Assembly (NCBI RefSeq): GCF_000155775.1
Contig: NZ_DS989810.1
Coordinates: 35,459-99,458 of the forward strand
Reading direction: 5' to 3'
DNA from: Glaciecola sp. HTCC2999
GTDB taxonomy: Bacteria > Pseudomonadota > Gammaproteobacteria > Enterobacterales > Alteromonadaceae
Length of the DNA stretch: 64,000 nt
Position 1 is the stretch's first letter, and each line of letters starts with the position of its first letter. Made by a program: the position numbers and the translations under genes. Of this stretch, positions 1 through 7,731 are shown piece after piece. A model generated the notes under the pieces. The model was given only the letters and a program-made list of their open reading frames with translations, did no database searches and was not told where the DNA came from.

Positions 1-985
1 TATATTCCTCAGTCTGAATAGACTTATCGTTCACTTTCAGCTTTTTAATCATGTCCTGTGCATATTGTGAACGGTGTTCCAAAACTATCGGTTCAGCTAC
101 GGCTCTCTTACCTAACTTCATCTCATTGAGTTTTTGTATTTCGCTGGAATTAAGGTCCACCAAATAAAGTTTTGTATCTAAGCAACTTTCAGAGCCTTTC
201 ATAACTAAAGGTTTACCTCTATCTTGAATGAGAGGAGGTATACATGATGCACCTGCTGCAAAATCCATTCTAGATGGTTGATAAACACACATATCAAAGG
301 GGACTCGTTCGAGTATTGAGCCAGAGGCAGACACTTTAATACTGCCAAACCCTGCAAGCCATAATCGTTCTTCAATCAACTTAGCAGCCCTTGGTATATC
401 CGAAGCGTCTTTCACCATGAGATATATGCGCTGCCCTGTAACAGCAGATAAATGCTCACCTGTTTTTTCGTTAACAATATTAGAAGACGATGATATCCAC
501 CATATATGGTCTACTTTTTTAATTTGAGGGCAGACTGTATAAAGCAACTTAAGAACGACGTCTTTCTCAAGAGCTTCATCGTCTGGATCATAATCAAACA
601 TCATAATACCTGCAGAGACAGGCCATTCGAAATGTTGCTTTGAACGGGTAATCAGATTAGGTTCGTTACTTCCTTTATCAAATTCGTTCTTAGTCACAAT
701 TTTCGCATCGGTTATACCATTTGTAGGTACACCGTATGTTAAAGCTTGATTGCTGTTAAGTTTAGAGATGATATCTGCAAACTCAAAAATGCTTGTTACT
801 GATTTAACGGTTGCAGTCCCAGTGCATAGATTAGCTGAAGGGATTTTTATCATTGAGCCAGTATTATCCAAACGTATCTCTTTTGATAACACCTTAGGGT
901 ACTGGGATGTCAATATGGTAAATTGAGCCGCAGTACTAGTTAAAGGTGGAAGTGTTACTGTTAAATGTTGCATGGAAGCCTCCAT
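1..985 (-). CDS. Putative primase-like replication protein of an integrative element (partial)
   Basis: The frame is open from an ATG at 985 to the left window edge, so the C-terminus lies outside (about 328 codons visible). The start has a GGAGG ribosome site 7 nt upstream; a second ATG at 973 also has one. About residue 128 there is a hydrophobic stretch ending in FDYDPDD, and about 75 residues later a segment rich in R, D and hydrophobics. Such hhhDxD motifs occur in archaeo-eukaryotic-type primases carried by phage satellites and integrative elements, and the position after AlpA and a small winged-helix protein fits a replication gene. The family call is inference from the motif and context; the coding call itself is firm. 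Confidence 0.55.
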   Translation of the reverse strand, partial: MEASMQHLTVTLPPLTSTAAQFTILTSQYPKVLSKEIRLDNTGSMIKIPSANLCTGTATVKSVTSIFEFADIISKLNSNQALTYGVPTNGITDAKIVTKNEFDKGSNEPNLITRSKQHFEWPVSAGIMMFDYDPDDEALEKDVVLKLLYTVCPQIKKVDHIWWISSSSNIVNEKTGEHLSAVTGQRIYLMVKDASDIPRAAKLIEERLWLAGFGSIKVSASGSILERVPFDMCVYQPSRMDFAAGASCIPPLIQDRGKPLVMKGSESCLDTKLYLVDLNSSEIQKLNEMKLGKRAVAEPIVLEHRSQYAQDMIKKLKVNDKSIQTEEY

Positions 986-999
986 AATAAATCCTCCAG

Positions 1000-1254
1000 T
1001 TATAATTTATAACGATAATGAGCGTAGATAATATGGTTATCGATGATTTTAGTTGGTTGATGAACAGTCAATATAGGTACACCCCAACCTCTTAGTATAA
1101 ATACCAGTCCTGCAGGATCTTTAAATCCTTTTATTTCTAGCTCACAAACTGATGCGCTATCAACGTCTAAAAGGTATAGACACAGCGATCTAGCCTGTTC
1201 TTCTTGAGTGTAGGTAGTGATTTTTCCAAACATGGGTTTAGTTTTAGTACTCAT
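1000..1254 (-). CDS. Small winged-helix (HTH_39-like) element protein
   Basis: 84 residues from ATG 1254 (AAAGGA 9 nt upstream; a TTG at 1260 in the same frame is less likely). After an N-terminal helix (QEEQARSLCLYLL) comes a KDPAGLVFILRGWGVPILT segment and a C-terminal HYRYKL strand. This resembles the winged-helix family in which a short 'LRxxGxpI' helix precedes a beta-wing ending in a Y-x-L strand, common in prophages and satellites. It lies 14 nt before the primase-like gene and is probably cotranscribed. Likely a DNA-binding accessory or copy-control factor; the exact role is unknown. Confidence 0.55.
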   Translation of the reverse strand: MSTKTKPMFGKITTYTQEEQARSLCLYLLDVDSASVCELEIKGFKDPAGLVFILRGWGVPILTVHQPTKIIDNHIIYAHYRYKL

Positions 1255-1411
1255 TAACAATATCCTTTAGTAGATAAAAATATATTTGGGATATCGAGAA
1301 TTTGGTCTATAATCAAATTGCTAAAGATGATGAGTCCGTTCTCGATAGTTGGGGCGGGCTTGTTTTTTAGTGTATTTGCACATAAATCCCATAGCCCATT
1401 TAGTGAATCGC

Positions 1412-1627
1412 TTAACATGCAAGCTCCTTAGTTGCGTTGATACAGCCATCAATCCATTGTTCAATATCAGATTCTAGCCATCCAACGGCTGTACCGCCTT
1501 TAACTAATCTAATACTTTGGGGAAACTGCCCATTGTGAACTAATGCGTATATATACGACTTAGATAAGCCTGTTTTTTTTGCCACATCATTGATGCGAAG
1601 AATGCGTCGTGTTTTGGTTGAACACAT
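1412..1627 (-). CDS. AlpA-family transcriptional regulator
   Basis: 71 residues with the AlpA layout: RILRINDVAKKTGLSKSYIY (MerR-like helix-turn-helix), then a short wing with FPQSIRL and a VGWLESDIEQWI segment close to the C-terminus. In CP4-57 and P4-type elements AlpA activates the element's excision and replication genes. Here it sits between the integrase module and the replication genes on the same strand, the standard position. GAGGAT precedes the ATG. Confidence 0.88.
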   Translation of the reverse strand: MCSTKTRRILRINDVAKKTGLSKSYIYALVHNGQFPQSIRLVKGGTAVGWLESDIEQWIDGCINATKELAC

Positions 1628-1723
1628 AGTAAATAATCCTCATTCTAGTTAATAAACCCACGGCTTTTGCTGCGGGACCAGGGAAACTATGCAGGCGGAT
1701 TATAGGAATGTCACTTATGTGGA

Positions 1724-1807
1724 TGTGTGGATTTTAGTGTAAATCTCTGTAGTGTAGACTGGGTATGGTGTACGAGGGACATGTGTGAAAGTGAAATCCA
1801 CACATGT
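1724..1807. repeat. Nested inverted repeats between alpA and the integrase module
   Basis: ACATGTGTG at 1779-1787 is mirrored by CACACATGT at 1799-1807 (9 of 9, 11-nt loop). TGTGTGGATTT at 1724-1734 is mirrored by AAATCCACACA at 1794-1804 (11 of 11). So the right-hand arm can pair with either left-hand arm. No T-run follows on either strand, which argues against a simple terminator. It may be a regulator or excisionase binding region; the function is not shown by the sequence. Confidence 0.5.
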
Positions 1808-1811
1808 TGAA

Positions 1812-2531
1812 TTATTTTCTGTTTCTTGCCGCCGTTGAAATCTTAAATTCGATTCTTTTATCACGAAAAAAATCTTCGCAACCGGCACGAAATGAACCTT
1901 TATCAATCTCAGCAATTACATCGTAAAAATCTTTTCGTGTCATTGGTGGTTGGTAGGAATCGTAAACAGTTTTATGTTTATCATCGGGTAAGTTTTTCTT
2001 TTTTGCGACCTTTTTACAAAATGTTTCAAATAGCCTAAACCTTTTATCTTGGATAGGTTCTTTTTTTCGTTTAGATTTAACTTTGGTGATTTGCTTATTT
2101 CTATCTTCTGACGGATTGTCTCGCAGGAGGTCATTTCTGTAATATTCTGTAATTTCGTCCCTAGTGGCATACATTTGTTCATTGGTTATGAGTATATTAT
2201 TAGCTGATACATCGATGATAATATTTTTAGTGTCATCTATAACAGTTAGGACTTTGTAAATGTTATTACGTGTGTGAGTGGTTGTTTTACTAAAAAGAAC
2301 ATTTTTTTCTGTATGTAATTCTAGTGAAGCTATCAGGCGTCCCTGAACAATTTCTTCATCAACACCCATAATTCTTATTGGCATATTATCGTTATTTACA
2401 CGCTCAACTAGTTTTATTTCATATGAATTTAAGGCTCCTAAACCTAAGTAGTCGAACACTTCACTTAGACTCAGTGTTAACTCAAGAACGCTATTTCTGG
2501 ATTTTAGTTCCAAATAATCATACGGTTCCAC
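1812..2531 (-). CDS. Unknown protein coupled to the integrase
   Basis: 239 residues. I do not recognise the family. The N-terminal half is mixed alpha/beta with no membrane segment or signal peptide. The middle (about residues 140-165) is strongly basic, with a KVKSKRKKEP stretch, and the end is also charged, so nucleic-acid binding is possible. The start is probably GTG at 2531, where AAGGA lies 8 nt upstream inside the end of the integrase gene; a TTG at 2537 is the alternative. Either start overlaps the integrase reading frame, so translation is probably coupled. The slot between integrase and AlpA is a frequent cargo position in P4-like elements. Confidence 0.6.
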   Translation of the reverse strand: MEPYDYLELKSRNSVLELTLSLSEVFDYLGLGALNSYEIKLVERVNNDNMPIRIMGVDEEIVQGRLIASLELHTEKNVLFSKTTTHTRNNIYKVLTVIDDTKNIIIDVSANNILITNEQMYATRDEITEYYRNDLLRDNPSEDRNKQITKVKSKRKKEPIQDKRFRLFETFCKKVAKKKNLPDDKHKTVYDSYQPPMTRKDFYDVIAEIDKGSFRAGCEDFFRDKRIEFKISTAARNRK

Positions 2532-3774
2532 TGACAATTTCCTTCTTAATAGGCACTATATTAGTGCCTGCCTTTATACCATCTAGATAATCAGCCCAAT
2601 CTTGCATCATTGCAATTCTTTTGTTCATCCACTTGGCTTTATTGTAGGTAGCCCTTATACGGTCTTTGTTCGTATGTGCTAGTTGTAATTCAATTATATC
2701 AGCTTCGTATCCTAACTCATTGAGCATGGTGCTAGCTGTATGCCTAAAGCCATGTGAGGTCATATAACCAGTGCCATAAGGTTTATTGGTAGTAGGGTTG
2801 ATTATTCGTTTCAATGCATTCGTTGTTGTATTTTCACTAAGCGGGGTATCTTTGCCTTGAGCAGTAACGAAAACATAAGTTTTATGACCAGTGACTTGCT
2901 GCATTTGTTTTAATATCGTAACAGCCTGAGTTGCTAATGGTACATCAAGGGGTTTGTTATTTTTAAGTTCTGTTGCAGGCAGTTTAATAATGTTTTCGTC
3001 AAAATTAATGTATTCCCATTTTAAAAAACGAATGTTGTACGGGCGAAGAAATACCAGAGGCATTAATTTTAATGCCTGTGTTACAGCAAAGTCTTGTCGA
3101 GCAGAAGGAGCATCAATTTGGTTAAGCAGTATTTTCAACTCTTCGGTGGAGGTTATATGTCCAAAGTTATTGTCAATGCGTTTATCCGGTTTAGGTAATA
3201 ACTCGGCTAACCCTTGTGCAGGATTGGTTTCTATTATACCGAGGATCAATACTTCATTAAACACACGTCTTGCGACATTTGCTAATCTAATTGCTGTTTC
3301 TTTGGCACCACGATCGCTTATGCTAAGCATTATTTTTAGTAAGTCCGCAGTGGTGTACTCATTAATGTTTTTCTTATCTAAAAAAGGGATAAGGTTTTTA
3401 TCTATACGTTGTTTGAGATCCTTAAACGTTGATTCGGCAAGTACTTGTTTGTTCAGCCACTGATTCATGTAATAGCTAAAGCGTTTAGTTTGGAGTTCAT
3501 CATTCACTTTACGCTGAGTCTTTATTTGTTTGGGGTTTATACCTTGTGCAACCAATTCACGGGCTTGTAAGTGTTCTTGTCTAGCTTGTTTCAAACTGAT
3601 ATCAGGATATTTACCAATGGTGTAGCTGCCACGCGTACTGTTAATTCTGAAGTCGTATTTCCAGCTTTTATAGCCTGATGGTTTGATAAGTAAAAATAGA
3701 CCACCGCTATCAGACATTTTATAAGCTTTAGTTTTAGGTTTAGCATTTTTAATAGCGGTATCGGTAAGTGCCAT
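2518..3774 (-). CDS. P4-type tyrosine integrase
   Basis: 418 residues from the ATG at 3774, which begins MALTDTAIKNAKP. The in-frame extension up to 3831 lacks family similarity and is not used. The N-terminal arm-binding domain (residues 1-90, with SDSGGLFLLIKPSG and IGKYPDISLKQAR) is the DUF4102 type of P4-family integrases. The catalytic domain shows the first Arg in FLRPYNIRFLKW, the HGFRH box and the nucleophile Tyr in RATYNKA, so it appears intact. It would integrate the element at a tRNA 3' end; a tRNA-Ser-like end lies about 170 bp upstream. It is transcribed away from that site into the element. Confidence 0.93.
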   Translation of the reverse strand: MALTDTAIKNAKPKTKAYKMSDSGGLFLLIKPSGYKSWKYDFRINSTRGSYTIGKYPDISLKQARQEHLQARELVAQGINPKQIKTQRKVNDELQTKRFSYYMNQWLNKQVLAESTFKDLKQRIDKNLIPFLDKKNINEYTTADLLKIMLSISDRGAKETAIRLANVARRVFNEVLILGIIETNPAQGLAELLPKPDKRIDNNFGHITSTEELKILLNQIDAPSARQDFAVTQALKLMPLVFLRPYNIRFLKWEYINFDENIIKLPATELKNNKPLDVPLATQAVTILKQMQQVTGHKTYVFVTAQGKDTPLSENTTTNALKRIINPTTNKPYGTGYMTSHGFRHTASTMLNELGYEADIIELQLAHTNKDRIRATYNKAKWMNKRIAMMQDWADYLDGIKAGTNIVPIKKEIVSGTV

Positions 3775-3943
3775 GTATACACCAATTATAGAAGTTGAGA
3801 AACCGTAAAAGACCGTCATAAAGACCGTCAAATTTAGTGGTTAGTATAATACGCATTAGAGTGATATGGAAATATAATACTGTATTTCAGTAGTTTGCGA
3901 TTGATTTTTGTATTGAATAATAGGTATTAGACTTATGTATGGC

Positions 3944-3960
3944 GTTCTCACTCTCCGCCA
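3944..3960 (+). other. Probable att site: tRNA-Ser-like 3' end remnant
   Basis: GTTCTCACTCTCCGCCA resembles the 3' end of a tRNA-Ser (acceptor strand ACTCTCC, discriminator G, CCA), but nothing upstream folds as the rest of a tRNA. A terminator follows directly, as after a tRNA gene. With the adjacent integrase this suggests the duplicated core left by integration, the intact tRNA being at the other end outside the window. The rest of the 3775-4151 gap has no other feature I can name. Confidence 0.5.
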
Positions 3961-3968
3961 AATTCATG

Positions 3969-3998
3969 AAAAAGCCCGCTTTTACAGTGGGCTTTTTT
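3969..3998 (+). terminator. Rho-independent terminator after the tRNA-like remnant
   Basis: AAAAAGCCCGC, a TTTTACA loop, then GTGGGCTTTTTT. Probably the original terminator of the target tRNA. Its stem nearly repeats the one at 5370-5399. Confidence 0.85.
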
Positions 3999-4151
3999 GT
4001 TTCTAGATACTGTGTTTACTGGCTTGTAGAGATTTTCGTTTTACGTCTCTAAAAACCGGTTCTTGTAAATTTTACTGTTTCGTATGAGTAGAATTTGAGT
4101 AGATAATCTGTCACTTACAGAGATAAACACATGCTAACATTTAGACCGGTG

Positions 4152-4607
4152 CTAATATCCTCTTTCATCCTTGGGTGAATCCAGCACTAAATATGTGGTA
4201 ATTGAGTTAACTTGCGGCAATGAACCAAGTACGCCCGCATGAAATTTTTTATAATCACTTGTATTTTTGACTTCAACGCGCAATAAATACTCAAATGCAC
4301 CTGCTAAATTATGGCATTCAGTCACTTCTGAAACGTTTAAAATTGCTCTCTCAAATTCTTTGTGGGACTCTATGCCATGATTTGATAAACCTACAGTGAC
4401 ATAAGCTAAGAAGCTTCGTTCTAGTGCTTCTCGGTTGAGAATCGCTCGATAACCTTTGATTATTTTAGAATTCTCTAACTCTTTAACTCTTCTCAGGCAA
4501 GCTGATGGCGAAAGACCTACTTTTTCTGCTAACTTAGTGTTACTTATCCGCCCTTCGTTAGATAGTGAGTGCAATATTATGTTGTCAAACTTGTCTAGTG
4601 TAATCAT
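4152..4607 (-). CDS. Lrp/AsnC-family transcriptional regulator
   Basis: 151 residues. The N-terminal helix-turn-helix (LDKFDNIILHSLSNEGRISN, then LAEKVGLSPSACLRRVKELE) is the classic AsnC type. The C-terminal RAM effector domain includes VTECHNLAGAFEYLLRVEV, matching the family's ligand-sensing strand. It is divergent from the LysE-type exporter at 4777, with 169 bp between them. By family habit it probably senses an amino acid and controls that exporter; the ligand is not predictable from sequence. Confidence 0.92.
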   Translation of the reverse strand: MITLDKFDNIILHSLSNEGRISNTKLAEKVGLSPSACLRRVKELENSKIIKGYRAILNREALERSFLAYVTVGLSNHGIESHKEFERAILNVSEVTECHNLAGAFEYLLRVEVKNTSDYKKFHAGVLGSLPQVNSITTYLVLDSPKDERGY

Positions 4608-4776
4608 AAGTTGTTATATATTTAGTTAATTATGCAATATAAGCAACAAAATTGCTCAAATAAAAGAATATAATACCATTCATAATTTTTTAGTGCATGC
4701 CCTTAATCGAAACATCGCTAATAAAATAGATTGAGTAAGGGCTACATATATCGATAGATTTAACAGGAAGTGCTAT

Positions 4777-5322
4777 ATGATAAGTTTCTTTATATTTGCT
4801 TTTATAACATCCATTACGCCAGGTCCTAATAATTCGATGCTTATGGCTTCTGGTATTCGATTTGGTGTTAAACGATCATTACCGCATCTTTTAGGTATTA
4901 ATATTGGATTTGGTGTGATGTATTTGGGTGTTGGATCAATTATTCCTCTTATTTCAGAAGAATTTTTAGTCTTTCTTGAATATTTTGCAATGGCTCTTTT
5001 ATGTTACATCGCTTTTAAGATAGCCACAGCACCAACACAAATATTGGATGGCAATGCAGGAGGGCAGCCATGGGGCTTCTTTAGAGCTGCTATATTTCAG
5101 TGGGTCAACCCGAAGGCTTTAATGATGGCATTTGCAGGAGCAACATCATATGGATTAGATACTGTAACAGCTGCTGTAATTTTTACATGTACCAATGTAA
5201 TTTGTGGAGTTTGGATATTTGCAGGTGCTTGGATGCGTCAATTTTTATCTTCAAACCCTATAAGAACAAGAATGATTTATGTTGTTTTGGCATTTACAAT
5301 GATTATTACGATGATTTATTAG
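4777..5322 (+). CDS. LysE/RhtB-family amino-acid exporter
   Basis: 181 residues, slightly shorter than the usual 200-210. The N-terminal TPGPNNSMLMASGIRFG motif (family signature P-G-P) is intact, followed by five or six hydrophobic segments. NPKALMMAFAGAT matches the family's second conserved motif. AGGAAG lies 7 nt before the ATG. Divergent to the Lrp regulator, a common pairing for amino-acid efflux, and closed by the terminator at 5370-5399. Substrate unknown. Confidence 0.88.
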   Translation: MISFFIFAFITSITPGPNNSMLMASGIRFGVKRSLPHLLGINIGFGVMYLGVGSIIPLISEEFLVFLEYFAMALLCYIAFKIATAPTQILDGNAGGQPWGFFRAAIFQWVNPKALMMAFAGATSYGLDTVTAAVIFTCTNVICGVWIFAGAWMRQFLSSNPIRTRMIYVVLAFTMIITMIY

Positions 5323-5369
5323 GCTAATGGGGTAGGTCTACATTGTCAGTTATTCTACTTCTCATATAG

Positions 5370-5399
5370 AAAAAGCCCGCTTTTAGAGCGGGCTTTTTT
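5370..5399. terminator. Bidirectional terminator between lysE-type gene and fadL-type gene
   Basis: AAAAAGCCCGC, a TTTTAGA loop, GCGGGCTTTTTT: perfect 11-bp stem with A-run and T-run, so it can serve both the rightward exporter and the leftward porin gene. Confidence 0.92.
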
Positions 5400-5407
5400 G
5401 TTAGTAC

Positions 5408-6649
5408 TTAAAAACGGTAACCAAATGAGAGTTGTACTTGAGACATGTACAAGTTGATATTTTGTGCACATTGACCATTCACAGGATCACAAGTTAACGG
5501 ATTAGGACCTGCTACTTTACTCTTCGGTGAATACATTAATGATATACTCAAATCATCCACAACAATCCCTGCAGTATAGTGAATCTCTTGCACTCCCGGG
5601 GCCAATATATTGAATAACATTTCGCTCTCAGGAATAGGTTGTTCTCCATGGCTAAGACCTAATCTATAGGTAATATCAGCTAACTGGAACTGATAACCTA
5701 CTTTGATAACATCGATATCTTGCCAACCGAATCCTGCACCGCCACTTTGCCCCAATTGAGACTGCATAATATTTGGCATAAGAGGATTGGCTATCGATTT
5801 AACTTCTGAATAGTTGATTCTTTGTAAATCTAGCGCGAATAGCGAACCATTTGACCACTCATAAACCGAGCTCAATGAGAAATTTGATGGAATATCAAAA
5901 CTGCCACCTTCGGCAAATAATCCACTATAGTCAGAAAATTTGTCCATTTTAATCGTACTTTGATACGTTGAGCCGATTGTCAATGAATCCGTTAATTGAT
6001 ATGTCATGCCGAGCTTTAGACCAAAGCCAGTGGTAATTTCATGGCCTTTGTTAGTCAGTGAGCTAGCGTCAGACGAAAACTGACCGAACGCTTCTAAGCC
6101 CGTCGCAGCAAACCGTTGGATCGCAAAGATTGGAGCGACACCTAATGCAAGATCTGTATTGATTTGTTTTGCATAGCCAAAATTAACAAACAACTGTGAT
6201 AAATCAACGCCAGCATTACTGCCATAAAACACACTGCTTTCATATTCTGTATTCATGCCGCCGTTGCCGTAAACAGCTAAGTTAAAACTAGAATCTTCAG
6301 ACAGCTGAGTTTTCCAGCCAAACCCTGGAATAATAAAATACTCATTACCTGATTCTACTTCACCCAATGCAAGCGAAAATGCAGGTGGGGGGGCCATTTG
6401 TCCAGTCACATTAAAGCCACGCTTAGGCGAAAAAATGGCTAATTCAAATTGAAATTGATCATCAATTTGTAAGGCTGACGCAGGATTATTTAATGAAGAT
6501 ATTGCGTCAAAACCATATGCAGTACCTGCACCAGCGAGGGCACGATTAGCTTCACCATAACCGTGAGCAAAATACCCATTGGTTGCCGATACGGAAAAAG
6601 TGCATAATGTTATTACTGTTGCACTTGCTGCTTTTAATAAATATTTCAT
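5408..6649 (-). CDS. FadL/OmpP1/TodX-family outer-membrane transporter
   Basis: 413 residues from ATG 6649 (GTGGA 5 nt upstream; the start at 6661 only adds four residues before the signal peptide). Signal peptide MKYLLKAASATVITLCTFSVSA, then the family's N-terminal NGYFAHGYGEANRALAGAG, which forms the plug-like hatch, and an NNPAS motif. The rest is amphipathic strands ending in an aromatic LSFGYRF, as expected for a beta-barrel. Family members move hydrophobic molecules such as long-chain fatty acids across the outer membrane. No FadR-like box seen upstream. Confidence 0.87.
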   Translation of the reverse strand: MKYLLKAASATVITLCTFSVSATNGYFAHGYGEANRALAGAGTAYGFDAISSLNNPASALQIDDQFQFELAIFSPKRGFNVTGQMAPPPAFSLALGEVESGNEYFIIPGFGWKTQLSEDSSFNLAVYGNGGMNTEYESSVFYGSNAGVDLSQLFVNFGYAKQINTDLALGVAPIFAIQRFAATGLEAFGQFSSDASSLTNKGHEITTGFGLKLGMTYQLTDSLTIGSTYQSTIKMDKFSDYSGLFAEGGSFDIPSNFSLSSVYEWSNGSLFALDLQRINYSEVKSIANPLMPNIMQSQLGQSGGAGFGWQDIDVIKVGYQFQLADITYRLGLSHGEQPIPESEMLFNILAPGVQEIHYTAGIVVDDLSISLMYSPKSKVAGPNPLTCDPVNGQCAQNINLYMSQVQLSFGYRF

Positions 6650-7084
6650 AGTTGTCCACATGTTTTTGATATGTGCTAATTATGCAATAAATGCTAAGAA
6701 AAATAATGCCGATATATCATCTTAATTGTCATATCATATATCGTTACTGAATATTCAATCTCAATGGTTTTAGTATTTGTTATGCAACTAATCATGATGT
6801 TAATTTACATTATCTAAATGAGTGAATGGCTGAATAATAATTAAGCAATGTTTACTTAATAAAGTAGATTAACCGACAGTAACCATTATTTTTGTATGGT
6901 TTTCATACAAATTTTAACTGGTGTTAATAAAATATAGATTTAAGTGATTACATCATTTACATTTATACGATATGGTTAATCTATCTTCTTGTTTAAACTT
7001 ATATTTTGGGTTTAGTTACGTCGCCACATAATGAGCTGTGGAAGTGATAGATGGATACAAATGTTATTTTCAGGGATATGTTAA
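6650..7084. other. Divergent AT-rich intergenic region, fadL-type gene / uvrY
   Basis: 435 bp without a gene. CGATATAT at 6710-6717 is mirrored by ATATATCG at 6736-6743, 60-95 bp before the porin start, and could be an operator. Otherwise it is simple AT-rich sequence that must hold the promoters of both flanking genes; I cannot pin a clear -35/-10 pair. Confidence 0.5.
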
Positions 7085-7729
7085 ATGGTTAAGATCCTCT
7101 TAGTTGATGATCATGAGTTAGTTAGGTCTGGAATACGATTGATTTTAGAAGGTATATCCACTTTCTCTGTCGTTGCCGAAGTAAAAAGTGGCGAAGAAGC
7201 AATTCGTTATTGTCGCCATGATGCCCCAGATATCGTGTTAATGGATGTTAACATGCCTGGTATCGGTGGCTTGGAAGCGACTAAGCAGATTGCACGTATG
7301 TCTGAAAATATACGAGTCATCTGTATTTCTATGCATACAGAAAATCCAATTCCAGCAAAAGTGATGCAAATGGGCGCATTTGGTTTTATTACAAAAAATG
7401 CAGAACCTGATGAAATGGTTCGTGCTGTACATAAAGTCGTTGCAGGACAAAAATATATAGCGCCAGAGATAGCTCAGCAGATAGCCATTGGCAAACTCGA
7501 TCTTGGCGATTCTAATCCATTTGACCAGCTATCAGATAGAGAGTTAGAAATAACGTTAATGTTAGTGACAGGTCGTCGTGTTCCTGACATTGCTGATAGT
7601 TTGAATATTAGTCCTAAAACCATCAATACTTATCGATATAGAATGTTCGAAAAGTTAGAAATAAATAGTGATGTTGAATTAACACACCTAGCATTACGAT
7701 ATAAGCTGATTTCTCCTGATTTCTTATAA
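7085..7729 (+). CDS. uvrY: GacA/UvrY/SirA response regulator
   Basis: 214 residues. Receiver domain at 1-120 with the acidic pair in LLVDDHELVRSG, the phosphoacceptor Asp in IVLMDVNMPG and the Lys in FITKNAEPDEM. The C-terminal LuxR/NarL helix-turn-helix reads LSDRELEITLMLVTGRRVPD and LNISPKTINTYRYRMFEKL, the UvrY form. With the BarA kinase it activates small RNAs that titrate CsrA, controlling carbon storage and motility. The gene ends 2 nt before uvrC, the ancestral gammaproteobacterial arrangement. AGGGA precedes the ATG by 8 nt. Confidence 0.95.
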   Translation: MVKILLVDDHELVRSGIRLILEGISTFSVVAEVKSGEEAIRYCRHDAPDIVLMDVNMPGIGGLEATKQIARMSENIRVICISMHTENPIPAKVMQMGAFGFITKNAEPDEMVRAVHKVVAGQKYIAPEIAQQIAIGKLDLGDSNPFDQLSDRELEITLMLVTGRRVPDIADSLNISPKTINTYRYRMFEKLEINSDVELTHLALRYKLISPDFL

Positions 7730-7731
7730 TA

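Noticed and set aside
3941..3998. 3' end of tmRNA (ssrA) at the att site
   Set aside because: The bases fit a serine tRNA acceptor end better, and no ssrA body lies upstream.
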